Part shown: positions 11,228-22,900 of the stretch, piece after piece | How the letters are laid out: every line of letters starts with the position of its first letter | Numbering within the stretch: the first letter of the stretch is position 1 | Assembly (NCBI GenBank): GCA_040437565.1 | Contig: JBDOQK010000021.1 | Location: forward strand, 62,001-126,000 | Direction: 5' to 3' | DNA from: Albugo candida | Lineage: Eukaryota > Oomycota > Peronosporomycetes > Albuginales | Length of the DNA stretch: 64,000 nt | The notes under the pieces: generated by a model | Told to the model about the DNA's origin: nothing | Databases searched by the model: none | Seen by the model: only the letters and a program-made list of their open reading frames with translations | Program-made: the position numbers and the translations under genes

Positions 11228-12296
11228 GGGAATTTGTTATATTCACTCCCTTTTTGGTTAAAAAAAATACTCCCTATTTGAATCAGGTGGCACAAATAAT
11301 TATGCTTTGTATACTTTTTATTCATATTTAAGAAATTGTTATATTCACTCCCTTTTAAGTCACGCGGAACACATTATTATACATAATTAGGAAATTGTTA
11401 TATTCACTCCCTTTTCGGTCAGATTCGCTACCTTCAAGTCACGTGACCCAGATTATTATAGATGATACAAAGCTACCAGCTCAAAATTTCGCAAGCGATA
11501 CAATTTGCCAATCTTTTGCTATATCGTTGTGAAGAATGGAACGCGATCGGTCTAAAAATGCCCGATGGACCCGAGAACGATACGTAATGCTTTATAGTTC
11601 TTGTGTTGATCGCTATGATCTATTCTCGTTCTCTTTGTTGAAATCAAATTGAGGATGACCATAATGCGCCGACGCAAAACCACCGTTTTATTTTCTACAA
11701 AGAACGAACGGTAAGATTGTGATGTCAAATCTAAGCAAGACCGATTCTTTAAGAATAAAATCAACATGAACAAATTGAAGTCTAGTAGAAATATCTTTCC
11801 TTTTGAGCAAAGGAAAGCAAATAGCTACAAAAATCTATCAAGGGACAGGATTTTGTGATTCCGATTTGTGATGTTTGGGTCTAGTACACATCTCTTTATC
11901 TCCTCGCTGAGACGCTCACAATCGTTTAGTAGCGCATAAAGTCCCTCGGACAAATGTAGGTGATCTTGTGGGGCGTATAGCGGACAGTTAATTGAGTTGG
12001 TAGAGCAAGAGTGATCACGTCTTTTACTACGATTACGAAATTTTCCAAAAGAAGCAGATGTGTGCCCAATCGGTCCAATTTCCATTGATCATTCCTGTCA
12101 GGGAGTTCCATCAAATCATCGGTATGCTCGCATANNNNNNNNNNNNNNNNNNNNNNNNNNNNNNNNNNNNNNNNNNNNNNNNNNNNNNNNNNNNNNNNNN
12201 NNNNNNNNNNNNNNNNNNNNNNNNNNNNNNNNNNTGTGCCACCTGACTAAAAAGGGAGTGAATTTAATCAAAAAGGAAGTGAATATAACACTTCCC
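11228..12296. mobile_element. Non-autonomous TIR transposon (family Z), about 1.07 kb with a gap
   Basis: The left end starts GGGAATTTGTTATATTCACT and continues with repeats of ATTCACTCCCTTTT and the word CAGGTGGCACA. The right end, read in reverse, starts GGGAAGTGTTATATTCACTT and continues with the same words. The ATTCACTCCC unit recurs at least three times on the left (near 11241, 11344 and 11404), so the ends are built of short subrepeats. The interior holds only frames under 90 codons; one plus-strand piece near 11550 (starts KNARWTRERYVML) faintly recalls a Myb-like helix but is too short to call. The 100-N gap 12135-12234 lies just inside the right end. Confidence 0.6.
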
Positions 12297-12301
12297 TAAA
12301 A

Positions 12302-13230
12302 AAGGCAATCGTTCTCAGCGTTGACCTTTTCTGTGATCAGAACTCAGCCTCCATGAATTAATGGAAATCGTTATCTCTAGTTGGTTTAAATAAATATAAC
12401 AGAATAAATAAAATAAAATTACGGGAATCGCTATCCAGCTCCCACCCTCCATGAATTATTGATCATCGTGGCCTCTGATTAGTCGGTAAAAGTGCAACGG
12501 AATAGATAAAAAATATATAATTCACACTGTTATCTCCTGCAACTTCAATTGACTTGTAGGCTTGTTGACATCTAGAATGGGCTATCTTTGCGCCCATGCT
12601 TTTCTCACCAAGTAATGTCGCTGTCTGTTGATGATATTGATCAGCATTGGTGACTGGTACAGCCAAAGCCAATTCATATTGAGGCTGAAACCATGCCAAT
12701 CAAATTTGAGAAAGCATCAAAAATGATTACTGATGAATAAGACGACGCTTCCAATCATCGTAAGCGTATGCTGCTTGACTATGTCTTGGCAGTATTAGAG
12801 AGAGAAAGTCGCTATCCTGTGCAAGTGCGCACGCGTGGCAGGCCATCGTCTCAACGCAGCGACTTCCATCGAAGTTTCAGCATATTAGCGCTGCTTTGGA
12901 TGCTCCTGTGCATCGCTGAAGATGTCGAAACGCAAAAAAACAGGCCACACTGCCAGAACCTGCCGTCAAGAAGCAACAGCACACCAACAGCACCAGCAAC
13001 ACTCGCAGCAGCAGATTTAGATATAGACTTAGATTAAGTAGTACAAAATGCAGAAACCGAGGTTTTTTTTGATTTTATTGTTTTTCATTTCGTTGCAATT
13101 ATTCATTTACGATTCCCGTAATTTTGATTTTTTTTTCCTGTGATACGTGTTTTAACCAATCCGAGGCCACTGACCTATTAATTTATGGATGCCGAGTGCT
13201 AATTACAAAATAGGGGAGTGCTGAATACCG
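12302..13230. mobile_element. Mutator-like derivative, family Y copy 1
   Basis: Both ends are made of about 100-bp units that repeat the pattern gggaatcgttat-cagccccaccctccat-aatta-tggcctctgattgg-aaata-aac; the right end carries them inverted. The same ends recur at 52310 and 58790. The interior shares with the copy near 53.6 kb a block around 12540-12680 (containing AGGCTTGTTGACAT and TGATCAGCATTGGTGACTGG). At 12768-13034 an open frame gives RTRGRPSSQRSDFHRSFS, like the tail of MULE transposases, then an ATTTAGATATAGAC motif encoding DLDIDLD. So this is a deleted MULE with only the transposase tail. Confidence 0.65.
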
Positions 13231-13235
13231 ATTAC

Positions 13236-13390
13236 TTAAAAAAAGGAACCCGGTATAGCCACAGACTCTTTTTGGTATAGCCGAATCCCCTAACTTGATT
13301 GAGAACACCGGTATCGTTACACCCTCTAAATATGCTTGATAAATGAGAACCGGTATCGGCACACTCGCTAATTTCAAATTCGCAACAATT
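13236..13390. mobile_element. End of repeat family W (copy 1)
   Basis: The sequence starts GGAACCCGGTATAGCCACAG and holds tandem variants of gaaccggtatcgncacactcgctaa, each 30-45 bp apart. The same pattern occurs inverted at 52085-52300 and in partial form at 51600-51715. Only one end is visible here, and LINE-like sequence follows from about 13440. Confidence 0.55.
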
Positions 13391-13439
13391 TGCGCATCAT
13401 TCAAGTACACCTGTTCCAAGCAACTGGACACTGACTGGT

Positions 13440-14896
13440 ATGGAAATTGTGAAGAACATCTTACCCACGTTTGGACCATTCAAGCGGCTTGATGTTTTAA
13501 CGATATGACCTCGCCGGCATGCTACCATGGTTCGTTGGAAAGTAACGTCATCGTAGTGGAAGCAGACGTGCGTCTGGTGGAGTCAGAGTACGTGGGAGCT
13601 CACACCCCAGACCTTGCCTTCGTAGGGCAATACATCGATCTGTTGAAGGCTCCTGTCTGGCTGCAGGTGGATTCTCATCTTCACGGAAACGTTCTACTAG
13701 TGCTGTTGCTCATCGTCAATGTATGGGAATGGTCCCGGAACCTGCCCGTACTTTTAGGATGCAGTTCGCTCAAGCGTTCCGTATCCGTTCTCTACGTGAT
13801 TTGGTCGGTGGAAGATCAACTTGGTTCGTTTCGTCTTCCGAGTTTGTCTTGCGTTTCAGTACGCATACAATTAAAAACTCAGCGGAAGTTGCCGAGACAA
13901 AGCTTTTACGGCGTTTGTACGTCGAAGCTAGTCAAATTCTTCGTCGAATTCAACCGTAGGGGAGGGAGCTTTGTTGTGTTCAAAGCGTACCATTTCCATG
14001 GATTACCCGGCTCAGTTTGGCATTCTAGTTTCAGATAAGTAGATGTTCTTTACAAATATTCCTCGTAATCAACACTTTCGAGTTGTTGGTAAAGCTGAAC
14101 CACCGGATATGCCTGACCCACTGCTGCTGCACATACCAGAGAGAGACCGGCCAAGTGCTTCGACTTGGGTGAAGGATTTCTCAACGGGTTTTAAACGTCT
14201 TCGCGGACGTTTATTACCAATATACTCGGACATTCAGCTCCGACTTACATANNNNNNNNNNNNNNNNNNNNNNNNNNNNNNNNNNNNNNNNNNNNNNNNN
14301 NNNNNNNNNNNNNNNNNNNNNNNNNNNNNNNNNNNNNNNNNNNNNNNNNNNCCCACTGCTGCTGCACATACCAGAGAGAGACCGGCCAAGTGCTTCGACT
14401 TGGGTGAAGGATTTCTCAACGGGTTTTAAACGTCTTCGCGGACGTTTATTATTAATATACTCGGACATTCAGCTCCGACTTACATACTTAATTTTACCAG
14501 TGCGATACCGGTTCTGGTTTCTGAAGCAAGCTCATCCGGAAATCATCCTGTGCACACAGTAGCATTGTGGTGACGTGGAAAGCTTTCAGCATCTGTGTTT
14601 CGACTGTGGTAGGGCATACCCGATTTTGGAGGAGCTATTTCCTTCGTGGACAGCATTCTTTTCAGGTCGACCTTAGTGGACTCACACTGCGTGTCTACGA
14701 CTTCCTCTCCTCCGGGACAGATGGAAGTCATTCAGGATGGTGTTGGAAGATCTTTGGTTTGCATCGAATGCCATTGCGACTTCATCTGGACGGATCGGAA
14801 TAGAAGCTTTTTTGACCAAGCATCTTCAACACCAACATGACCATCTATTTTGGTGATCTTTCGGTGATCTACAGCACATTCAGCGCCCATAATCAG
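13440..14896 (+). mobile_element. LINE remnant a (part of ORF and 3' zinc-finger region)
   Basis: Broken frames on the plus strand match those of the LINE at 15.7-18.4 kb: a block with EPARTFRMQFAQAFRIRSLR (13735-13800), then at 14480-14640 a segment reading LPVRYRFWFLKQAHPEIILC followed by CGDVESFQHLCFDC. The spaced cysteines and histidine are the zinc-binding (zf-RVT) region that follows the reverse transcriptase in non-LTR elements. It continues with an IWTDRNRSFFDQ-like motif (14785-14830) shared with the other two copies. Many stops and frame changes are present, and the RT core is absent. Confidence 0.6.
14117..14486. repeat. Gap-flanking duplication (14117-14251 / 14352-14486)
   Basis: 135 bp repeat across the gap with two differences. 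This is an unmerged overlap inside LINE remnant a. Confidence 0.8.
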
Positions 14897-15065
14897 TTTT
14901 GTGAATATTTTTTCGGGAGATCAGATCATCTCAAGATACGATGACGTCAGCGCTCATAATTCTGAGTTGAGTAATTAATCTACTCAACCGTCTTCAACCG
15001 CGCCAAGTCCACTTTTTGTGACTTTTCAAGCCACATCTGCATGTATTACATGTTATTTAGTGTAG

Positions 15066-15122
15066 TCTAGGCATTTAGAGAATTCATTTACGTCTAATTC
15101 TAGTAATATAGACAACTTCAAC
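15066..15122 (-). repeat. Dispersed repeat X, copy b
   Basis: Read on the minus strand this gives the head AGTTGAAGTTGTCTATATTA followed by CTAGAATTAGACG and ATTCTCTAAATGCCTAGAC. It is shared with copies at 5261, 19606 and 42925. The SINE at 15137 is inserted just upstream of this head. Confidence 0.6.
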
Positions 15123-15136
15123 TGAGCTACCGAGGC
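15120..15136. repeat. Target-site duplication, left copy
   Basis: AACTGAGCTACCGAGGC, repeated exactly at 15454-15470 around the SINE. Confidence 0.9.
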
Positions 15137-15453
15137 GGACCCCGTCGGGGGGCTTAGCGGATAGTACACATGTGTTCCGACCGTGTGTACCCCGGTTTGA
15201 ATCCCGGCGGTGGCAAAAGGGCTGCGTTGGGGCCCCTCGGCGGAGGCAAGGATTCCTCCACGTAAATATCAACCTACTCAATGAAGATGTGGACGTGTCA
15301 AGACCGCTGGCAACTACACCAAATAATAACTGTACAGGAGTTGGACCGGGCTCTTTAAAGCCTTACATGCTAGTGATTAGAATAGAGTAGATAACCACCA
15401 AACAGTAGTAACAGAATGGTGTCTAAATAAAAGTACTACGGGCGAACACCCTT
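15137..15453 (+). mobile_element. tRNA-derived SINE, family A, full copy (317 bp)
   Basis: The head carries a tRNA-like promoter: an A box (TAGCGGATAGT, 15155-15165) and a B box (GGTTTGAATCC, 15194-15204; GGTTCGAATCC in the second copy at 50093), spaced as in a tRNA gene. A tRNA-unrelated body follows (ATTCCTCCACGTAAATATCA, later GACGTGTCAAGACCGCTGG), ending GGGCGAACACCCTT without a poly-A tail. A perfect 17-bp target duplication flanks it (15120-15136 and 15454-15470), so both ends are fixed and insertion by target-primed reverse transcription is well supported. Transcription by RNA polymerase III is expected. A second, cut copy lies at 50036-50206. Confidence 0.85.
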
Positions 15454-15470
15454 AACTGAGCTACCGAGGC
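15454..15470. repeat. Target-site duplication, right copy
   Basis: AACTGAGCTACCGAGGC, the partner of 15120-15136. Confidence 0.9.
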
Positions 15471-15559
15471 ACTTCTAAATTATCCGGCTACTACGTAACC
15501 GGCCAATTTGATACAAAACACCTCGAAAACTACCTTTTTCAACTCGAAAACAGGTCGAC

Positions 15560-18430
15560 ATATCGACACAGCCCAGGGTGCTAACGTCGACTTGTAGTGA
15601 CGTGGCAGCCCTCATGAGTCACCCAGCTTTTGGTGGTTGCATGATTGTTGGGGAGTCATCACCCCTGTGTGACGGCGTGAAAAGTACCCCCACCGCCAGT
15701 GTAACGAGTACAGGGAAATACCGGTAGTACCAGTGTCGGATGTAGTACCGACGGTACGTGCGGTACTGTCATTTTCTTGTCACAGGGTCACCAAAAGGCA
15801 ACTGCAAGTGTGACGACACTAAAAGTCCCACTTTGGCAGACATTATCAAGTTACAGGAGTCCTTGCGTAAGGACCAGGCTCGAGCTCGGGCGAAATTTCG
15901 CGTGGAGCTCCCTAAGCCGAAAGCCTCGGATATCGAGGCTACAATGCAGCTATGTGCTGATGGTGAGCACCCGGATTGGTCTGTTTTGTCTGCGAAATTG
16001 GAAGCAGAAAGACCTTTCCAAATCCGGAACGCAACCTTTTCAATAGTCTTGGAGACGGGCCAGTCCTTGACACGTACTCCAAATGGGAAACTTCTTACAT
16101 CCCTGATGCGAGACCACGGCAACAAGGACTTTGAAAGCCTACTGAAGAGCCGGCCAATCGGTCAGGGATCCAAAATGCGTGGGGGCAACATCAGGGTGAT
16201 GGTCACTACGGCGGATGCCTGCCAACAATTGGAGTGCCAGCCAGCGACTATCCTGGGGAACAATTTTTTTTCGGGAGTTTGATACTCTTGTCACAAAATA
16301 CTACCTCCATGTTTTCGGCGTAGACGTGGAGGAGGAGCGGAAAATCATTTTTTGCGCTCTTCACCATCTCCGATGTCAAGTGCTGTATGAACCTTTCGCG
16401 AGACGGTTCCCACTAAAGAATTGGTGATGTCGACATGGAGAGTTTACTTTGGCTGTTCGACGTGTCCCCAACAAATGGATAGAGTTGAATAAATCACTTG
16501 CGACAAACAACTTTACCCAGTAAGGTGAAAACAGGCTCCCCATTTCATCGGAACGACCACGTTTCAGTCAACGTGGTCCTTATTGCTTGGAATTGGGTGC
16601 TGCACCAGCCACAGGAGCACGGCAAAAAAACCAAAACAAACAATATCAAACACCAAAGAAAAACGCAGCCTCCAACTCAGCACCAAAACCAGCAAAAACA
16701 TGAACATCAACAAAACAAACCACCGAGTAAAATGCACTCGTGATGTACCACAAGCGGTAGTGAAGCCAATTCCAACTCAAGAATTGAAGAAGAGGAAACC
16801 TGAACTGAAGCTCTCTAATCAAATTTCGTTGGAGCTCAATACTCCCCAACTATCACACCACCAGGGGCACCAGATTTATTACAGCCCTCTTCTCCCATCC
16901 TCCAACTGGCAACTCAATCGTACTCCCAACCACGGGTGTAGCGGGATGGGGATGNNNNNNNNNNNNNNNNNNNNNNNNNNNNNNNNNNNNNNNNNNNNNN
17001 NNNNNNNNNNNNNNNNNNNNNNNNNNNNNNNNNNNNNNNNNNNNNNNNNNNNNNCCTTCGGCGACAAGATGGTGGACTACAAGTTCCTTTTTTGGTGGGA
17101 CGACTAAAGCTACAACGTATCCAATTCCTTCAGCAGTTTGCAAACGATGCGTCAACAATTATTCCTGCGAATTGGACAGCTGCCTCGACGGAAGTATTAC
17201 AACTTATCCAACCTTCCTTTGGACGACACAAGCCGATAAAAATATTTACTATCGCACCAAATCGACATGGAAAAATGGTTCAATGGGAGAGTATATCGTC
17301 ATGGTGGACACACGCATTCAAAATGTGGCATCAGATGGATTGAAGTATTACAAGTTCAGATTTGCATGTTTCACAGCGCCGTCAGTACTACATGGAACAA
17401 CCGATGTGGTTTCACTGCGACCAAAAGTTACATTTCAAAGCTGTTACTCGTAATCCGAGTACGCAAAACGTTTGGTACACTCTTGGTATGGTGGACGAAC
17501 CACATCGAACATTCCGGAAATCATTCTCTACGGTTTTCGAGATTCGCAGTCTACAAGACTTTTTTCGAGAAAGTGAAACATGGCCAACGAAGATGGATTT
17601 GGTCGCCAATAATTAGAACGACGAAGAGATGAACTAAGCGGATATGACTGAAGAAAATTTATTGAGTCGACTGTACAGTGAAGTCACTCAGGTACTTCAG
17701 CGTATCCACTCGACGATGGATCTCATCAGTTGGATCCAACGAGACACAAGTGGCAGATCCTAATATGTGGGAGTACAAATCAAGGAGAGGAAACATCATT
17801 TTTCATCTATGCCTCGCTCGAAACTCTCACAAATCGTCTGGAAACCTCCCGAACCAACCAAGAGTTATTCGATGTTGACATATTGGTCATCAAGGTAGAG
17901 ATCGGACGCACTGGATTCGGAACGAGTTGGAACTTTTATGCAACATCACGACATCGTCGGAAACGAGTATTACCCACTTTTGGAGATTTAAAGTTTCGTC
18001 TGGCCTGTCGGTTGTTGCCAGTTCGATCTCGTTTCTTGTTTTTGAAGAATATGCAGCCCGACATCATATTGTGCACGCAGCCTTCGTGTGGGGCAGTGCA
18101 GTACGATCAACCTCTCTTTTTAAAGAGCCATCACATGGCACAATTATGGAGGGATTTACTACCTAATTGGGCTCATTTTATATCCTCTTTAACAAGTTGG
18201 CCACGTATTGCATTTGCAATTGTTCCATATACGGCCGATATGGAAGGACTATCAGCAAATCATATCAGATTCATGGCTTGCATTGAAAGCGGTGACGCTG
18301 CACTTCGTCTGTACCGATAGCAATCGTCGTATGTTCGATCAGCGATCGGGAACTTCAACCATTCCAGCACTTTCCGTTATCTATCCCACATTTAGTGCGC
18401 GCATTCGGTAGTATCGAAGACAGTGTTACG
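15560..18430 (+). mobile_element. LINE remnant b (ORF1-like protein to zinc-finger 3' region)
   Basis: A GC-richer stretch at 15560-15757, with repeated GTACC words, looks like a LINE 5' region. At 15758-16282 lies a 174-codon frame (includes LADIIKLQESLRKDQARARA), continuing in another frame to 16425 (includes YYLHVFGVDVEEERKIIF); this resembles the ORF1 proteins of oomycete non-LTR elements. Basic, Gln/Asn-rich sequence follows to 16950, then a gap. At 17092-17610 are frames shared with remnant a (HRTFRKSFSTVFEIRSLQDF). At 17730-18320 a 196-codon frame carries LACRLLPVRSRFLFLKNMQP and the Cys/His spacing of zf-RVT. The reverse transcriptase core is missing, so it is an internally deleted, decayed copy. 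Confidence 0.6.
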
Positions 18431-18459
18431 ACCAAGATGACTGCATTTGTCTTGTTTAA

Positions 18460-18723
18460 GTGTTAGATCAGCTCGCAACTCAAGGATCATTCGTAGACGC
18501 TAATATATTTTTCCTTCTAACGTCGTGGCTAGCAAACATGTTGCTAGAGCCAAAAAAGCAGCCCATTTATTTCGAGAAAAAACACACGCGCATCGAGGAA
18601 GGTGATTGTTCAGCGCGTGTCGATGAAGCAGTGTATACTCTTATTGACGATTTTAGAACGGCAATAGACCTAATCAAAGTCAACAAAGTCGTACAAGAAG
18701 AACGTTCACGTACCGAAGGCTGA
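18460..18723 (+). CDS. Small ORF of unknown function
   Basis: An 87-residue frame with good coding composition, especially its second half (VDEAVYTLIDDFRTAIDLIK). It lies directly downstream of LINE remnant b. It may be an exon of a host gene or part of a repeat. No domain is recognised. Confidence 0.25.
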   Translation: MLDQLATQGSFVDANIFFLLTSWLANMLLEPKKQPIYFEKKHTRIEEGDCSARVDEAVYTLIDDFRTAIDLIKVNKVVQEERSRTEG

Positions 18724-19060
18724 AAAGCATGTTAGCTTCCGCTATCATGACAATGGCTTAGTTCAATGCACCTTGTACCATGCGATAGCACTTCAAGGAG
18801 TGCTCAAACGATAAATGCGGTACAGTAGTTATAAGATTGGTGGTCTTTCACACTATCAATCGTGTTCTTTAGGCCTTAGACACGCTTCGGACACCACATT
18901 CGTCTAGATGTGGTATAAAATAATCGTTGAAAAGAATTCAGTAAAGCGACAGGACTAAATTTAGTCGGCGGTACACTGATAGAAAGTTTCACCACCACCT
19001 GAGTTATGCAGTCGAGCGACACAATCACTCGCATTTTTCGAGCTGATGTTAATTTGACAA
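18724..19060. other. No gene recognised
   Basis: No long frames or repeats are seen up to the 100-N gap at 19061. Confidence 0.5.
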
Positions 19061-19160
19061 NNNNNNNNNNNNNNNNNNNNNNNNNNNNNNNNNNNNNNNN
19101 NNNNNNNNNNNNNNNNNNNNNNNNNNNNNNNNNNNNNNNNNNNNNNNNNNNNNNNNNNNN

Positions 19161-19380
19161 TGATGTTTGGAAACCCTTTACACTGGTAATTGAGGATATT
19201 CGGTTAACGTTAGTCGCGGTTGCGATCCATATTGTTTGGACGGTTCGAAAACGAAGACTTTTCGATCAAGGCGTTTCGGTGCCTACTACCCTTGCTGTTT
19301 TGGTGTCTTGTAGCACACTGAATGCCCATATCCGATACTTTACTGTCATATTAAGAACAAATACTAGTTGAATGTGAAGC
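19161..19380 (+). mobile_element. LINE remnant c (3' end)
   Basis: After the gap, an open frame ending at 19371 carries VAIHIVWTVRKRRLFDQG, the same block as FIWTDRNRSFFDQ in remnant a and CTDSNRRMFDQ in remnant b, at the same distance from the 3' end. Only this last part of the element is present. Confidence 0.6.
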
Positions 19381-19557
19381 TATCTCTTTGCTACGCCCAA
19401 TCTATTTCAGCTTCGACGACGTTTAAGATTCTTAATCGGTGCTGAGTAACATGTCCACTCAGTACTACTTATTTCCTGTTCGCTGAACTTCGGTATGGAT
19501 TTTTCTACATCAACCTTGCATGAATGCGTTGTTTATTTTATCTTAGCTTAGTCATTT

Positions 19558-19640
19558 GGGAAAGAGGTGGCGTCTAATTTTAGTAATATGATCAACTTCA
19601 ACTGGGCCTTGCGAGTACTTCTCAATTGACGAGCTATTAT
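19558..19640 (-). repeat. Dispersed repeat X, copy c (without SINE)
   Basis: Read on the minus strand it gives GAGAAGTACTCGCAAGGCCC then AGTTGAAGTTGATCATATTA and CTAAAATTAGACG. It spans the point where copy b was interrupted by the SINE, so it is a related empty site. Confidence 0.55.
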
Positions 19641-19745
19641 AAATTTGAAAAGATGGCATAGCTTAGAAGTATTATGCAAACCCAAGCAACTGTTTACTCT
19701 TCCTGTCGAAAAAAATGGTTCCAACCTGCATATCAAGCCTACATA

Positions 19746-19901
19746 TCCTTACACTGACAGAGTCCTCGTGTCTCTGTAGTATGTAAGGTATTGACACGAC
19801 GTCTGCGGAAAGTGCACCAGTCATGCTCCTTACGTTGACAGAGACCTCGTGTCTGCGTAGTATGTAAGGTATTGACACGTCGTGTGCGGAAAGTGCACCA
19901 G
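19746..19901. repeat. Two-unit tandem repeat, period 82 bp
   Basis: Unit 1 (19746-19820) and unit 2 (19828-19901) share TCCTTAC..TGACAGAG..CTCGTGTCT and GTAGTATGTAAGGTATTGAC, and both end AAAGTGCACCAG. They differ at about eight positions. The function is unknown. Confidence 0.75.
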
Positions 19902-22900
19902 TTGTCCACCTATATCGAGCGTCTCTTTTCCGATCAAAGCAAGATGGCTACAATTTGGACATCGGTAAATTCTGCTACTGTCAGTTTTTACTCTTCAACC
20001 AGAATTGGCGCATTTTTTCTGTTCAAAGATGCTTTCGCTCCCTTGTGTATGGATTCTGTTGATAGTAATGGTTAAATCCTTGAGATCTGATAGGTCAGGA
20101 TTACAATTGAGGCCATCTGAACTCGTCACAATTGCAGACATTTTTGCTAAGCAAAATCGATATCTTGGGGCAGGTAAGGAGAAACATAATACACAAAATC
20201 AATTTACACATCAACAACGCAGCCAACATTTACAACATTCTTCGCCCCGCGGGCTGCAAGATGTTTTCCCTGATCAAAGCTGAGGCTATAGAGAAGTAAG
20301 CTTCAGAATCGCCTTTGCAAGTGTGACAAGATGGCGAGTGCGCTGGAACACACGCGGGGTAGTTCATTTCCAGGTATTTGTGGAAGGAAATACAGCATCA
20401 GGAATTTACACGACGATGTGAAAAGATAAAATGCCACGTGGCGTATGTGAAAGCCTGCACCTGCAAATTTCTTGTTTTACGAACCTGCAAAAGCTTCCTT
20501 GGCTTCCAAATAGTTTTTTGGTAACCTTGTAACCAAAAATAAAATAAAAGTATGACACGATCACTTCGAACTTTGAAAAGCTGACTCAATGTCTTTTTAC
20601 ATTGTCTTTATTTATCCACGTAAAATAGTTTTTTTTTATGTGTGTTCTCACTGATGTTCATGCATTGCCATCATACAAATACATATATTTTTCTTGTCCA
20701 GCTCGAACTGTTTTCACAATATAACCGCGCATTGCGCATCACCCATAATCACATGGTTTGTTCGAATTTATGCCAGTATGATATCTATGACAAGTTGATA
20801 GGACAAGAATGAATCAGGCTAAAACCCAGCTTCGATCACGCAAGTAAGACCAAATTAGGACATGAAGAGGCAAAGGATTAAACGAAATCGATACAAATAA
20901 GCGCTCGTAAAAGTGATGTGGTTGTCCTTTCCATAAATTGATACCTGAAAGCCCAGAACAACATACTTCAGCTTTACCGTCATGCTCACTAAATGCCCAG
21001 TGAGACCAATTTGTATAATCAAGGACTATTCGGATTGGTGGATAATGAGATCATTATATAGTAGTATTTCATTGGAGGATAATCATCACGTACTGGCTTG
21101 TTTGTGGTGCTCGCTGCTCCATCAAAAATGATCATGTCAAATGTGGGTCGAATAGTAATTGCTTCAAGCTTGTATGCGATTAGCCATACGGCAGGGTACA
21201 GCTTTATCAAGATCGAAGCTCAATTCACAAGCACGAATTCAGACCTCTATACATGTCACACCTGTCTATTGCAAGAAGTCGGTGCCACACGATTGGTGTT
21301 GACGCATATTCGTAAAGAATGTCAAGGGCGAAGATGTAAAGCATTTCATATGTTTTCGGTCGCTGCATCCGAATTTTTTTATGCTAATGTTGTGAGTTTC
21401 TGCGCNNNNNNNNNNNNNNNNNNNNNNNNNNNNNNNNNNNNNNNNNNNNNNNNNNNNNNNNNNNNNNNNNNNNNNNNNNNNNNNNNNNNNNNNNNNNNNN
21501 NNNNNTCCTGACTTCATAATAATTCATACCGCTACGGCTTGCCTACAGCAGCAAATTCATTGTGTGATTCTGGTGTAAGTCCGGTGATGCAATATGAATT
21601 GTAGTGAAAATGGATTGAACTCAGTTTCAGCAAAAATGCGAGACTGGATGAGAGCAATAGAGTGTCTTGACAAAATGGACTCGATGCATAGACGACTATA
21701 ATCTAGTCATTTCTAGCACTCACCGTAAATGCTGATGCGCCGCCTGTTTGCCAGCTTCCGATGCTTTAGAGAAAATGCGGAAAAAGCTCCAGCTAATAGA
21801 TTATATTTGTGAAGCACTTCTCCATGTAACCGTAGTAAAACTTTTAGCTTCCTCAACACGCCCGCCTCCGATCGGTATAGTGAGAGCATCATTTCGGTTG
21901 CGATGCTCACCAATGATGAGTTCAAATACAGATCTCGCTACGTAGGTGATGAAAAGTATTCCATGATCAATACTGTTGTCAACGCGTGTAGTGAACATAA
22001 GTATCAAAATCAATTCAAGCAGGAGCTCCAAGACATAGCAAATTACGATTCATGCAAAGAAGCACACGAATTGGAACGAAGAAGTGCAATCATAGCGAAG
22101 CGGGAGGTGCAATAGCTTAGGTGTGTCCAGTTCTCGGTTGACTCGACAATCAAGTTGAACATTGACATCTTTTTTTCACGTCCAGGACTCAGTCAACTTT
22201 ACATTGTGAGACATTTTTCTACAATGAGTATTTTATCTTTCTTGGTATGAAAGTGCAAAAGACATTAACAAATTTAGTCTTCTTGGATCAGCCGATCGCA
22301 AAACCACGGTCAGGCTGACCTCGAGGTCGATACGATAGCAGAGATCGCATGGCGACTGATTTGATACTGAAAAGAAACGTCCTACCATTCTTGTCGAAAA
22401 AGTAGTAAGCATTCTCTTTGTCTTACGCAGGCTCTAATAATTGCCTCAACCTTTGTTACTTCGAGAGAATTAGGTGAAAACTGAAATGAAATCGAAGCTG
22501 ATGGTCATTGAAGAAACGTCNNNNNNNNNNNNNNNNNNNNNNNNNNNNNNNNNNNNNNNNNNNNNNNNNNNNNNNNNNNNNNNNNNNNNNNNNNNNNNNN
22601 NNNNNNNNNNNNNNNNNNNNTTGAACATTGACATCTTTTTTTCACGTCCAGGACTCAGTCAACTTTACATTGTGAGACATTTTTCTACAATGAGTATTTT
22701 ATCTTTCTTGGTATGAAAGTGCAAAAGACATTAACAAATTTAGTCTTCTTGGATCAGCCGATCGCAAAACCACGGTCAGGCTGACCTCGAGGTCGATACG
22801 ATAGCAGAGATCGCATGGCGACTGATTTGATACTGAAAAGAAACGTCCTACCATTCTTGTCGAAAAAGTAGTAAGCATTCTCTTTGTCTTACGCAGGCTC

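Noticed and set aside
15151-15215. A tRNA gene (A and B boxes with tRNA-like spacing), also at 50049 and 50310
   Set aside because: The T-arm has a mismatch, no clean acceptor and anticodon stems form, and each is joined to a conserved non-tRNA body and repeated, so these are SINE heads.
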